Assembly (NCBI GenBank): GCA_918807975.1
Contig: OU964922.1
Coordinates: forward strand, 28,136,329 to 28,200,328
Direction of reading: 5' to 3'
DNA from: Aplidium turbinatum
Lineage: Eukaryota > Chordata > Ascidiacea > Aplousobranchia > Polyclinidae
Length of the DNA stretch: 64,000 bases
Part shown: piece after piece, positions 23,632 through 34,656 of the stretch
Position numbering within the stretch: the stretch's first letter is position 1
Layout of the letters: each line of letters starts with the position of its first letter
Translations under genes and position numbers: made by a program
Notes under the pieces: generated by a model
Told to the model about the DNA's origin: nothing
The model's input: the letters and a program-made list of their open reading frames with translations, nothing else
Database searches by the model: none

Positions 23632-24659
23632 CAGCTACCGCAAAATGACTTGAGACCTCGATCCTTTTCACACGTTTTTAATTGCAATAAGTATTAAACC
23701 ATTGTGTATTGCATAAAAGGCAATTGTTTCACTCAAATCAATTATGATGTATAATACGTACACAATGGGCTATTAGCAAGACAATGTTACTGTAGAATTG
23801 CTTTGGGCATTTTATTAGAATAAAGTAGTGATGAGAATTCAGAGGAAGTTCAGCACCGCCTCCAAAAGGACTTGGATCTTCCGAGCCGTAAAGCTGTCAA
23901 AAAGCCTTTTATCAATGAGCGGATGAAAAAACAACGGCTAGCATTTGCCAAGAAATATGCCCATTGGACCACTGAGCAATGGAGAAAAGTAATGTTCTCT
24001 GATGAGAACAACTTCCAGGTCTTTAAGATGGGGTCTACTACGGTTTGGCGTCCAAGGTCATCTGATCGTTTTGATCCTCGATATACGGTTCCGACTGTTA
24101 ACACCCACAGTCAGTCATGGTGTGGGGAAGTTTTTCTGGAGAGAAGGGAAGGGGAGGCCTGCACTTTCTTCCAAAAAACACAAAAATGAACGCTGATCTC
24201 TATATGCAAGTTTTGGAGGAGCATATGCTCAATTTCTTCCACATTCATGGCTCCGAGGTGTTCATGCATGATAGTGCACCCTGCCACAAATCTAAAAAAG
24301 TAACAACTTCCTTGAACACCAACAAATAAATGTTCTTGAATGGCCTGGCAACAGCCCGGATTTAAATCCCATCGAAAATTGCTGGCACAAAATGAAGAGA
24401 ACAATGGCCGAAAAAAAAACTCCTAACCTGGATACTCTTAAAGAAGAGCTGAAAAAAGTGTGGTGTCTGGAAATGACACCGGATTATTTTAGAAATTTAA
24501 GCGACTCTATGCCCAAACGCTTGCAAATGGTTATCAAAAACAAGGGCAATATGACAAAATATTAACAAAAGTGACTATTTTTAATAAAAGCGTTATTACA
24601 AATAAACCTGTGTTTTTCTTTAAAAATAAGGTAGGTCTCAAGTCATTTTGCGGTAGCTG
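23632..24659 (+). mobile_element. Tc1/mariner element, about 1.03 kb, decayed
   Basis: The termini CAGCTACCGCAAAATGACTT and AAGTCATTTTGCGGTAGCTG are perfect TIRs flanked by TA. The plus-strand transposase starts mid-protein at about 23830 and reads FAKKYAHWTTEQWRKVMFSD (first catalytic Asp). Later frames give EVFMHDSAPCHKSKKV (second Asp) and a DLNPIENCWHKMK-like third site near 24355-24395. At least two frame or stop breaks and loss of the 5' half make it inactive. It lies just upstream of NATD1. Confidence 0.9.
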
Positions 24660-24711
24660 TATATAATAAAGGTAATTTCATATGTAAAAAATGATTGTAG
24701 CCTATAATATA

Positions 24712-25872
24712 GGAAGTGGCTGCATTTACGGCGCCGTAAATACAGCCGTTCCATGCCTTTTTTTTAATCTTTACGTCGCTTTTACTGCACATGCGCGATT
24801 GCGCGCTGTTGCTGGAAAGAAAGTTCGTCTATAACTTCTAAATTCAACTGTTTTTGCCAAGTGAATCAGAGGAGCGTGTGATCTTTGTCTGGCTCATACT
24901 CGCAAGGACATGAGTTCGATTCCACCGAAAGGTAATTTTTTTTTAAACTCAATTCTAACCTAAAGTGACTCAATCGTTAGGCTACGTATTTTTGTGGCCG
25001 TTCAATTTAGTTTGTTTGTAGTTCTGACCATCACAACGAAAAAACAGTATAATAATGACAAACATAACCGAAGTATAGAAAAAGGTAGAAGCGACAAAAC
25101 GCGGACGTCATAGCATGTATGATAGCAAAGCAGGACAATCAGTTTAAAATATGGCACAGTCGTAACACCTAAAAATTTAATTTTATATTCCATGCCTTTT
25201 TAGAAAAAGGTAGAAGCGACAAAACGCGGTGGTTATAGCGTGCATGATACCAAAGCAGGACAATCAGTTTGAAATATGGCACGGTCGTAACCGTGGCGTC
25301 GTTGTAACATCTTAACAATTTTTTTAAAATTTAAAACAAAGAAAAAAAGGCTACCGGTAGTGAGTTTTTTCTTTAACAATTAAAATGAGGAAAAAAAATT
25401 CTTAACTTATAAAAATTTTTAGGTGTTACGACCGTGCCATATGTTAAACTGATTGTCCTGCTTTGCTATCATACATGCTATAACGTCCGCGTTTTGTCGC
25501 TTCTACCTTTTTTTATACCTCTGTTATGTTTGTCATATACTGTTTTTTTGTTGTGATGGTCAGAACTAAAAACAAACTAAACTGAACGGCCACAAAAATA
25601 CATAGCCTAACGATTGAGTCACTTCGGGTTAGAATTGGGTTCAAAAACAAATTACCTTTCGGTGGAATCGAACTCATATCCTTGAGAGTATGAGCCAGAC
25701 AAAGATCACACGCGCCACTGATTTACTTGGCAAAAACAGTTGAATTCAGAAGTTATATATATACGCACTTTCTTTCCAGCAACAGCGCGCATGCGCAGTA
25801 AAAGCGACGTAAAGATTAAAAAAAAAATGGAACGGGCCCTGTATTTACGGCGCCGTAAATGCAGCCACTTCC
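24712..25872. mobile_element. 1.16-kb palindromic element, 9-bp TSD, tRNA-like module in each arm
   Basis: The ends GGAAGTGGCTGCATTTACGG and CCGTAAATGCAGCCACTTCC are inverted, and the arms pair for roughly 450 bases. TATAATATA flanks both sides (24703-24711 and 25873-25881), a 9-bp TSD as in Mutator or Merlin elements. Each end also holds the palindrome TTTACGGCGCCGTAAA. Each arm carries a tRNA-like segment with a B-box-like GAGTTCGATTCC (about 24910 and 25675) and, in the right arm read on the minus strand, AATCAGTGGCGCG as a weak A-box. No coding capacity is seen. Confidence 0.75.
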
Positions 25873-25881
25873 TATAATATA

Positions 25882-26278
25882 TGCATATAATAGGCCTATT
25901 TCATATTATGATTTAAACCAAATAGTGATTATTTTCAAGCTTACATTTAATTTTTTAAGAAAAATTCCATGTCAAAACAATCACCTTTTGAACAACTTTA
26001 ACTTGTTGTTACAAAAGTCTAGCAGAACTTTAATAAGCCTAGAATTTATCTCAAAGTCAGAAGCATAGGTAGCCTAGTTTATAAACTAGGCTAAGCCTTA
26101 GAAAAGTGTCAAAATACTAAAAAAAAACTTCAAACTGAGTTGATAAGTCATTTTCCTGACACTGCACCTTGTACTTAGGCTACCCCACTAGTCAATTTTC
26201 TATTGAATCATCTAACCTGTCTGTGGGACCAAGGAGACCTAAGATTTAAGAAACCTTGTCCAATCACAGCAAGAAAAC
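25882..26278. other. AT-rich spacer
   Basis: Nothing recognised beyond AT-rich sequence and TAGGCTA-type words that recur across the window. Confidence 0.4.
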
Positions 26279-26286
26279 ATCTAAGG

Positions 26287-27001
26287 CAGGGATCACCAAA
26301 CTTTTTTCTCTGGGGGTCGGATTGGTGCGAGATTAACAACTGCGGGCCGGATGCAAATGGCGAAAAGATATACAACTATTTAGAATTTCCATTGACTTGA
26401 ATTGAGAACAATAAATAACAAAGTCAGCGGTGGAATAGCAAAGTTGTGATGAAACGGCAACAATACCAGGCAACAATTTGCCTACTTCAACAATCGGAAA
26501 ACTTCATTCTGTCAATCTCGGAGATCGGCCCTGCGTCAAGAGCCTCTACAAGAATTCAAAACTACCAGGAATCCTATTAAGGCATTGTCAGTCCAAGGAC
26601 AAAGATTCAAAACCAAACCAAAATCGAAAGGTTGCTGGAAAAGTTATCCCCTACTGTGATACACTACAGGGCATCGTGCTCTTGACAAAATATTACATCT
26701 TTCCAAATTTGGCCTAGGCTGTCCCCATTTGTGGTGGCTTAATGATAAAAACAGAACACCAACATGTAGGCTGCCTGGTGGAAAAATGTACAAATTCAAC
26801 ATACAACAACCGAACAACGAACTATAATAGCTTAATAACCAACAATTTTAACAAAGAAGTCTCTATTACACAAAAAGGCAAAGCAAACTTTTTTCCCAGT
26901 TGCAGTAGGCTACAGCTGTTATTTCCGCAGCACGTGGCGGGCCGGATAAAATCAGTTCACAGGCCGGTTCTGGCCCGCGGGCTGTAGTTTGGTGACCCCT
27001 G
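26287..27001. mobile_element. 715-bp hAT-type non-autonomous element
   Basis: The termini CAGGGATCACCAAACTTTTT and TGTAGTTTGGTGACCCCTG are inverted, and each is followed inward by GGGTCGGATTGG / GGCCGG-type sequence common in animal hATs. The flanks ATCTAAGG and ATCTACCG match at 6 of 8 positions. A stretch at about 26480-26640 (GATCGGCCCTGCGTCAAGAG) is homologous, inverted, to the retroelement ORF at 48500-48640, so an older repeat was carried within. Confidence 0.65.
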
Positions 27002-27009
27002 ATCTACCG

Positions 27010-28287
27010 TAAGGCAACATACAAAATAGCCTATGTCCTTGGTCTATACCCCTTTGATTTTCTGATTATGCATAGCGTTATTAAATCCAAACAGTGTGGC
27101 ATATCACCCTGTTTACCAGCTCTAGTGATTTGTGTACAAGGCTTCACTATCTTGATAAAATTTAACAAATAAGTTACTGTCTTTATATAATATTTTGGAG
27201 CCAAGGATCTATCAATTTACCATTTTATCTTCAAGATGTTTTGAAAGAACTACAGTGCTGCACATGAAGAGGCTACTGGAGAGCAGCCGGTCTTTGGTCA
27301 TCCAAGAGATGCAAACCTTCTAGTCTATTTTGTAGGCATAAAGTGATGACTGATTGTAATGCTGAAATGCTATGGTTGCTTAAACTACGTTATTCTAAAA
27401 GTAGAACATTTAGATATTTTTTGTACCAAAGACAGGCAACACACAACCATACTTTTTGTTATAATGCTCAACCCTGTTGGCTGTTGTATTGTTGTGTGTT
27501 GCTCTTGCCTGTCTTTGGTACAAGAAAGCAAACTCTCTCCCAAAACTAGGCTAGCCTATATTTCCAGTAGATATTTCCAGGGACTGAGAAACCAAACAGT
27601 TTCAACAAAGAAGAGCCCATGTCCTTTAAAAATAAAAGGCATGGTAGCCTTAACTTTAATGTATAGATCTGATATTTCCCGAATATATAGAAAAAATTCA
27701 TCGGGTCAGATGAAAAAATATGAAAACAACCAAAAACGCTCTAAAAGAATCTAATAAATAAAAATCTAAGTTAGCAACACTACACTTTATGTATAAACAG
27801 TGTTGCCACTTAAAACATTTTTCCTACCACAAAAATCACTAAAAAATCAGATGTTGTAACGTGGCTTTTGTTATTGCTGTCTTTTGTGACGTATTCTCGA
27901 GCTGTGTTTGCACTTTTTGGTCATTTTGAAAACAAATGAAACATTGGACTTTGGGCATTGCCAGCGCCATTAAAAACAATTTTTTTCGGTAATTTTTTTT
28001 GAAATGTATTCTTGAATGTTCAGTTTACGCATTTTAATGCTTAATTCCCGTTTGAAAATTTCATTTAATATGCCTTTAAGATCAACTCAAGCTAAGTTTT
28101 ACCATTGCAATCTACAATTTCTCGAGTCCAGAGATATAAAGCTGCAAAACACAGTCAACAAATTTTTGTACTTATACACTCAGTGCAAAACAACTTCACT
28201 ATTACAATAAGCAAAAAAAAACAACAGTTCAGTAGTCAATTTACTGCAGAAAATTGTTTATGTTTATACTACAATATGTTTACCAGT
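27010..28287. other. spacer containing a 100-bp hairpin
   Basis: The only structure I see is an inverted repeat at about 27420-27525: TTGTACCAAAGACAGGCAAC pairs with TTGCCTGTCTTTGGTACAAG, broken by three extra bases in one arm. No gene is supported in the rest. Confidence 0.5.
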
Positions 28288-28295
28288 GACTAGGA

Positions 28296-29432
28296 CAGCG
28301 GTTCTCAACCTGTGGTCAGCCGACCACTAGTGGTCCGCGGGCATTTGCCTGGTGGTCCGCGAGCAAAGTCTGAAATCGTTGTTTTTTAACCATTTGCATA
28401 AAAGCTGTCAATTTTATCAAGGCTCATCTATTAAATTGTCGTCTCTTTGCTTCATTATGTTCGAATAAGGATCTTGATCATGAACAGCTACTGATGCATT
28501 ATTCAAGTTTGCTGGTTATCAAGGGGAAAAGTGTTTAACCGACTGTTTGAGTTACGTGATGCTGCGAGAGAGTTTCTTAGAGAAAACATCCAAGCTTGCT
28601 GCTCATTTCAACGATAGCTTTTGGTTGCTGTTCTGGCTTATTTGGCTGACATTTTTGAACAACTGAATAAACTTAATTCATCGCTGCAAGGAAAGCAGAT
28701 AAATTTAATTACCCTCAGTGAAGAAGTCTCTGCTTTTGTAAAAAAAACTTTATCTTTTGAGGACAAGATTATTGCAGGGCAACTTTGACATGTTTGATCA
28801 ATTGTACAAGTTCACTGAGAAACCAGAAAATGCTGAAATCAATAAACAACTGTTGATGATTTTTATTTCTGACCATAGGCTACTCAGTCACTGCAGGATC
28901 AATTTAACTTCTACTTTGGTGATTTGAACGCTCAGAGTTTTTCATGGGTTTCCAGTCCGTAAACTGACCAGTGACACTACTTTGAATATGTTGCATTCAC
29001 CTGAGAGTGATCTTGATAAAATTTTGGATACAAGCTTCGCATGAGTAGGCTATCCACAACTGTGTCAGAAAGCTTTGAAAATAATTTTACCTTTTGCGAC
29101 ATCTTATCTTTGCGAACGTGGATTTTCTGCACTGGTTACAATAAAAACAAAGTATCGTTCCAGACTTGAAGTCGAAGATGAACTCCGATTGAGTCTTTCG
29201 AGCATTACCGTACACCTCGTTTGGATATGTTGTGCTCAAATGTGCAAGCTCAAGGCTCGCACCAATGTAGCAATCTTTGTAAAACCAACTACTGTTTATG
29301 ATTTAGCAAGCAATAGCCTAAGTGTCATTTGTTCGTTACAAAGGGAGGAGGAAGGGGAGGGGAGTAGTGGTCCGTGACTGAGACACAATTTTTTTAAGTG
29401 GTCCTTGAATCTCAAAAGGTTGAGAACCTCTG
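28296..29432 (+). mobile_element. hAT element of SCAND3/ZBED type, decayed, perfect 8-bp TSD
   Basis: The ends CAGCGGTTCTCAACCTGTGG and AAGGTTGAGAACCTCTG are typical hAT TIRs, and GACTAGGA flanks both sides (28288-28295 and 29433-29440). The plus strand at 29069-29377 encodes the hAT C-terminal dimerisation region: LPFATSYLCERGFSALVTI, then TKYRSRLEVEDELRLSLS. Weaker upstream pieces (FVKKTLSFEDKI near 28740) are in other frames. The N-terminal half is absent, so it is an internally deleted, inactive copy. Confidence 0.9.
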
Positions 29433-29440
29433 GACTAGGA

Positions 29441-30235
29441 TGCTCCTGAACTTTCGCAAGTAGTTTTTCAAATCGCGGATGAATCAGTCCTTCTAATGCC
29501 ACTCTCATCGATGAGTTCACACATTTCAGTGCATTTTTCTTTTTAATTTTCAGTTAGTTTTTTAAAATTTATAAAAGAATTAAACAATAAAAAATATTGA
29601 AATTTATAAAAAACAATTAGTTTTGATTAAAAATTGAAAAACTTAGAATGAATTTTGTTTTTGGAAATTCTCAGGTGGAACACCTTAAATATCGCCTTGC
29701 TCGCAAGCTATCATCTATTTCTGACGGTTCACCCTTATTCACCCCTTTTGGTTGGTTCACCCCTGCAAAAATTGTATTCATCCTGGGGTGAACCATTCAC
29801 CTGTTTAAGAAACACTGGCCTAAACCATGCCTAAACCAAAAGCGGATGTAGTTTCACATCCCTATGATCAGGGCCTCCGAGAGAAATCAGAACTGGTCTG
29901 GAAACAATACGAAAAATGGGCCCCCAAAGAACAATTTCCAGCAAAAATAAAAGCAAAAAATTTGTATCATCCATTTAACATATCTCTTATGCTGAACTTG
30001 GCCTACTTTCCTCAGTGTGAACCTGAATTTCTTTGAAGTTTAGAGTTTTACAGCGTATCGTTATGAAAAAAAAAACTACTTTCAGTATGAAGATCAACTA
30101 AAATCACTCGACTAAACTTACAGCAAAATTACCTTTGTTCCTCACTATTTTGTCTAGAAAAATTGTAGTAGGCGTATAGTCGTATTGTGTGCGCATTGCA
30201 TATGTGGTGCTTTTGACGCTTTACATTGTCACATG
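29441..30235. other. spacer, no recognised gene
   Basis: A 69-codon frame at 29827-30033 (PKADVVSHPYDQGLREKSEL) is uninterrupted but matches nothing I know and has no splice context I can defend. The rest is AT-rich. Confidence 0.35.
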
Positions 30236-30239
30236 CGTG

Positions 30240-30520
30240 TAAGCTACTGCTTCATATCCGCCTCTGATGCTAGCGGATGGGCAATGCTTGATCTGATGAT
30301 CGACGTCCTGAATGTTGGATTCGCAGTGTGAGCATTCACGGCTGCCGAGAGTAGCCTACCCCTTATGTGGTGTTTGGGTAGTACGGGCGTGTTTGCTAAT
30401 GATCCTGTTAGCTGTTACCCATTCGTGTCTGCTTGTTGTTTGAAATCCTGGAAGAGCCGTTGTTTGGTCAGCGATAACGTGTCCTCCCCTTAACAAGTCT
30501 GCGTGCCAGGCCAGTAAGCT
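30240..30520 (-). mobile_element. LINE RT C-terminal fragment
   Basis: Read on the minus strand from about 30520, the frame gives LAWHADLLRGGHVIADQTTA, then TSRHEWVTANRIISKHART and, past a stop, CSHCESNIQDVDHQIKHCP. The NRI and C-x2-C-(10-11)-H-(4)-C pattern is the tail found at the end of many invertebrate LINE reverse transcriptases. Only the extreme end survives. Confidence 0.6.
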
Positions 30521-31138
30521 ATTGGTTCCAATCATCGTGCAAATCGAAATTTTTGTAGCCTAGGTGGTAATTTTAGTAACTTATAGCTTAGAGTCGTAGA
30601 TAAAGAAACATTTGTGAGCACACAATAGGCTGCAGGCAATAACAATAGCTCAACAAAGTATTCAATCCAGTCCTGACATTTAGCAATGCAAAGGTACGGA
30701 CCACAGCATCAAATGCAACGTCTGATTTGGTGCACAACATGTAGGCCTACTGGTTGTTCAATCGGTTTGGAGTCATTGTTTACAAGCAATTCTTTACAAA
30801 TTTCAGTGTGCTAAAACCACGTTTTCAACACGCAACCGTTGGAGGTACCGATTTACGTAAAAGATTCTCAAAGCAACCAAATATTTGGAAATGTGTATCG
30901 AAAATTGCGATTAAGGATTCCTTTGAGTAAAGATCCTGGGTGATGAGTTCCAGTTTGAAGCTCAAGTTTGCTGGGTATCTTTGTTTTAAAAGTCCAACTC
31001 ATCCCAAATGTCATTATTGTAGGCTACAACTTGTTTAAATTGTTCTAGGCCTACATGCTTGCAACTGCAAATCAGACATAGCCTACGATGAAATTTCCAC
31101 AGAACTTCAAACTAATCGATGATGTGTTTGAGTTTCTT
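30521..31138. other. spacer, nothing recognised
   Basis: AT-rich intergenic sequence with no long frame and no repeat that I can pair. Confidence 0.4.
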
Positions 31139-32324
31139 GGGGGAGATGTTCCACCAACGGACAGGGTACGACCAATGGACCACCGTTCTATTTCTTAAAA
31201 TAAAAGTTGGAAGCACGAAAAATGTTATTGTGGTATCGAGATGAACATTTTTGGTTTTGGAAATCTTCCTTGCGGGGACCTGTGATTTTTTTTCTTATTG
31301 TTACGAAGGAAAGTATGGTTTACAAGGTAGAAAGTAAAATTTGAACATTTTTCTTCTGCAATTTTTTTCACCCATCAGTTTATTTTTTCACGACTGTTTT
31401 TTGTTTGCTGATTGCTTATTCATTGATTAATGAAATTGCAATGAGTTAAATGTTTAAATTTTATCCATCATTAAACTAGGCCATAAAATCCAAGAACTAT
31501 CATGTATGTGACCAATGGACCACCCACTTGTTCGACCATTGGGTCACTAGCTAATTGTTCAACAATGTCTTCCTTTATGTATTCAGACTAAAGATGTTAG
31601 AAATTAAAACAACTAGCAATAAAGCAAAGTTGTTTAGTTCGGAAAATCTTAACAAAGCTGTCGAAGATGTTTTGAAACAAAATATTTTTGTTCGAAAGTC
31701 GGCGAAAAAATATGATAGCCTATAGGCTACCACGAACAACGTTCGCTCGTTATGTTAAAGAATAAATCAATGGATAGTGAGAAAACTACTGCACCAACAG
31801 AACACCCGTGGCATCTACAAAACGCCTGTCTGATATCTTAAAGGTTTCTGCAACTTTAAAAAAATATGAGATTTAAAAGGAATAAAATAAACACCAAAAA
31901 CACTTGAAGCTCATATTATGAAATTGATTATGAAAATATGAAATGAAATTTCATAATAAAAATGCTTATTGCATAATAAAAATGCTTATTGCTTATGTTG
32001 TTGTGTTGTTTGTATGTTGTTCATGCATTAAATAGTCCAAAATATGCTCCAGTGCATCAGCTTTTTGCCATGTAGAAGTGACCCGTTGGTCGAATAGCAG
32101 TGGCCCGTTGGTCGTATAGGGGTTTGACCAACGAGGCACTTTTTATTATCATTTAAAAGTTAATTTTCGGCAGTTAGTAGTTGGAAAATTAAGAAACTTT
32201 TCTGGCTGAATATACCAGGGTATGTAACCTACTGTTATGCCAAAAAAGAAGGACGCATGACCTTTGTATGGCCAGAAAATAACAAATATGTGAAAAATGA
32301 CCCGTTGGTGACACATCTCCCCTA
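31139..32324. mobile_element. non-autonomous element with GGGGGAGATGT ends and CCAATGG-type internal repeats
   Basis: The left end GGGGGAGATGTTCCACCAAC pairs with the right end GTTGGTGACACATCTCCCC. Inside, a short motif recurs close to both ends in varied form (GACCAATGGACCACC, CGACCATTGGGTCAC, GACCCGTTGGTCG, GCCCGTTGGTCG). No transposase is visible. The terminal GGGGAGATG is shared with the element at 46083-48268, suggesting a pogo/mariner-type affinity. Confidence 0.6.
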
Positions 32325-32878
32325 CTTTGTTTGTTACTAGACTATCAACAGCCAGCGACACTTTTCCAACATAGCCTGTGATAGAAATTAACTTCGTTTG
32401 TATGATTGAACCGGTGAAGCAGTTTTGTAGGAACGTTCCGTTCCCAGAAAATCTTTTTCTTTTATATACTTCATACTTCCCCATACTTTCATACTTCCCA
32501 CAACAAATTTAGCTTGTGAGTAGCCTACTCTTTCCAGCTTTCTCTAATTTTGTTTGTACCTTCCTGTAATTTAATTAAATTCGTCAGTTGATTGGCCATT
32601 AGGCCTAAAACTGAACAGTCCTTTCGCTATATGAATAAGTTCAATCAATCAATGTTTTATTTGTCAGTAACAGGAACATAGGTAGGCTACATGTTTGAAA
32701 TATGCAAGTAATATACGTTGGTTGAGTGAATCTCATTTAGGACTGTAGGCTAGTCCACATAATAGCATAGATTTTAAAACTCTCTACTACCTTTCGTAAA
32801 GATCCGTTTATTGTCACAAAGAAGCATGGAAATTGTGTGATTGTTGAAAATGATGACGAAAAGTATAAAAGAAACGCA

Positions 32879-33758
32879 AGGGAGACTGGAGTTAGTCCGA
32901 ACGTTTTTTTTTTAAGTAAAATTTAAAACAATCGGTGTATAATCTGACAACTTGAAACAGCTTAAATCATCACCTATTGTGTCCTCTATCATACAACTAA
33001 AAATAAGTATTTAGTCAATTTAACTTTTAATGCAAATTTAAAATAAACGAACATGCAATTGATTTTCCTACTGACCCCATGCCTGGGGTTAGTTAAAAAA
33101 CGTCAGTTTAATGCACACTAATTAACTGGATACTCTTTTTTCAACCAACAAACATTTACATGAGGTTGTAAGCAAATATGTTTAGGCTACTTGCTTTGAA
33201 ATCGTTTTTTCGTAAAAACGTTTTTTTATTAACCAATTGCTAAAACTTGTGATACCGTACACATAGCACTTCCCAAGTTCAAATTAAAATTTTACCAGTA
33301 GCCTATGTCTGCTTAAAACAAGTAGCCTACATTGGAGCTTATACTACTTACTATCATACCACGACGATATACTCGTATCATATTACATCGTCATACTGTT
33401 ATCAAAACATTTTTCAACTAACCCCACCCACTATTTTCCAACTAGCCCCAGTAGCATATGACAAACTATTTTCATAAAATATTCAAGCATGGTGCATTTG
33501 ACTAAAAATTTTTTATTTATTAGTGTTTTAGAACACCTACAGCTGACACACACCAAAAAACTTCAGCCTATCTTTAACGATATCGACGCAAAAGATGTTT
33601 CTTAAAACGCCAAAAATTTTCTCGAAACTAACATGGATTATGTGTTTTTATAAACTACATCACATGGTGGCAGTAAATATTTCAAAAAGTCATCGAGAGT
33701 TAAAAAAATGATAATTTTTCAACTAACCCCGCCTTCCAACTAACCCCACTCTCCCCTA
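32879..33758. mobile_element. non-autonomous element with CTCCCCTA end and AACTAACCCC repeats
   Basis: The right end reads CCAACTAACCCCACTCTCCCC followed by TA. The diverged left end reads AAGGGAGACTGGAGTTAGT. The motif AACTAACCCC and relatives recur (about 33075 inverted, 33417, 33720, 33738). This matches the design of the elements at 31139 and 46083: GGGGAGA terminus plus a private motif repeated just inside. No coding sequence is seen. Confidence 0.55.
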
Positions 33759-34290
33759 ACCCATGTTAAGAAATTTCATGATTCAAACAATGTCTTAACC
33801 ACGGATGTGTCTTCGAGATATAATGTCTCAACTGAGGTTTTCTCTGATTCAACTGATGTAATACCTGAACAAAATGTTTCGCCTGATAACCTTACTGACC
33901 CTGTTATTCTAACCAGGCCGCATCGCAACATCAAACCACCGCAACAGTTTAAAGACTTTGTTATGTAATCTACTGTGTTGTGTTTATACAGACCTGTTAC
34001 GTTTTCTTTTTGATCTGTTAACTACATTTCGAAATACGGTAGTGTTTGATTCTGAAAAGGAAAGAAATGTAGTGTCTGTATATTTACATAATCTGTATTG
34101 GAAACCCGTAACGCGCTAGTATATAATGACTCGTGTCTCGCTGTCGAGTATTCTTTGTTCCGTCACGCAAATACAAGTGCTATGACAAGCAAATTAAATC
34201 TGACCTATAAAGTTGTGCAAAGCAGGCTAGGCAGACACAACAGTAGCCACACAAACAGAGCAAGCCTGCTCTTGCAAAAATGATGTTTAA
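33759..34290 (+). mobile_element. LTR retrotransposon fossil, 3' fragment (Ty3/Gypsy-like)
   Basis: The plus strand ends a reading frame with TRPHRNIKPPQQFKDFVM, resembling the tail of an integrase C terminus in Ty3/Gypsy elements. About 110 bases downstream a purine run (AAAAGGAAAGAAA) is followed by TGTAGTGTCTG at 34068, the arrangement of polypurine tract and LTR start. The LTR's far end is uncertain. Only the 3' portion is present. It is a broken, older copy. Confidence 0.5.
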
Positions 34291-34656
34291 ACATTTTAAT
34301 ATTTTCAAAACTGATCCTATATATTAACATGTACAGGCAGTCATCATATAGCCTACAGGTATGGTTTAATTGGTAACCGTAGGCTACCATCGATCTGATA
34401 ATGACTCTCTTGTGCTACTAGAGTGTATTTGATTGATGATGTTTTCGACAAGCTTAGATTGCAAGCTAGTTGGGAAGGAATTTTTTTGCTTACAGCAACC
34501 TAAAGCAAGTAGGCCTATGGTATGTTTAAGTAGGCTATATAGCCTACTAGAACTGGTATACACTAATCAATACCTTTAATTTAATTTTAGATATATTTTT
34601 ACCCACTAAAATACAGCCATATTTTACTGCGTTGGTGTGAGTATATTTGGGAAAAT

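Noticed and set aside
29827-30033. PKADVVSHPYDQGLREKSEL frame as a host exon
   Set aside because: No splice context, homology or repeat copy to support it; kept only as part of a spacer note.
34098-34283. 61-codon frame after the purine tract
   Set aside because: Lies in the putative LTR of the fossil at 33759 and has no homology I recognise.
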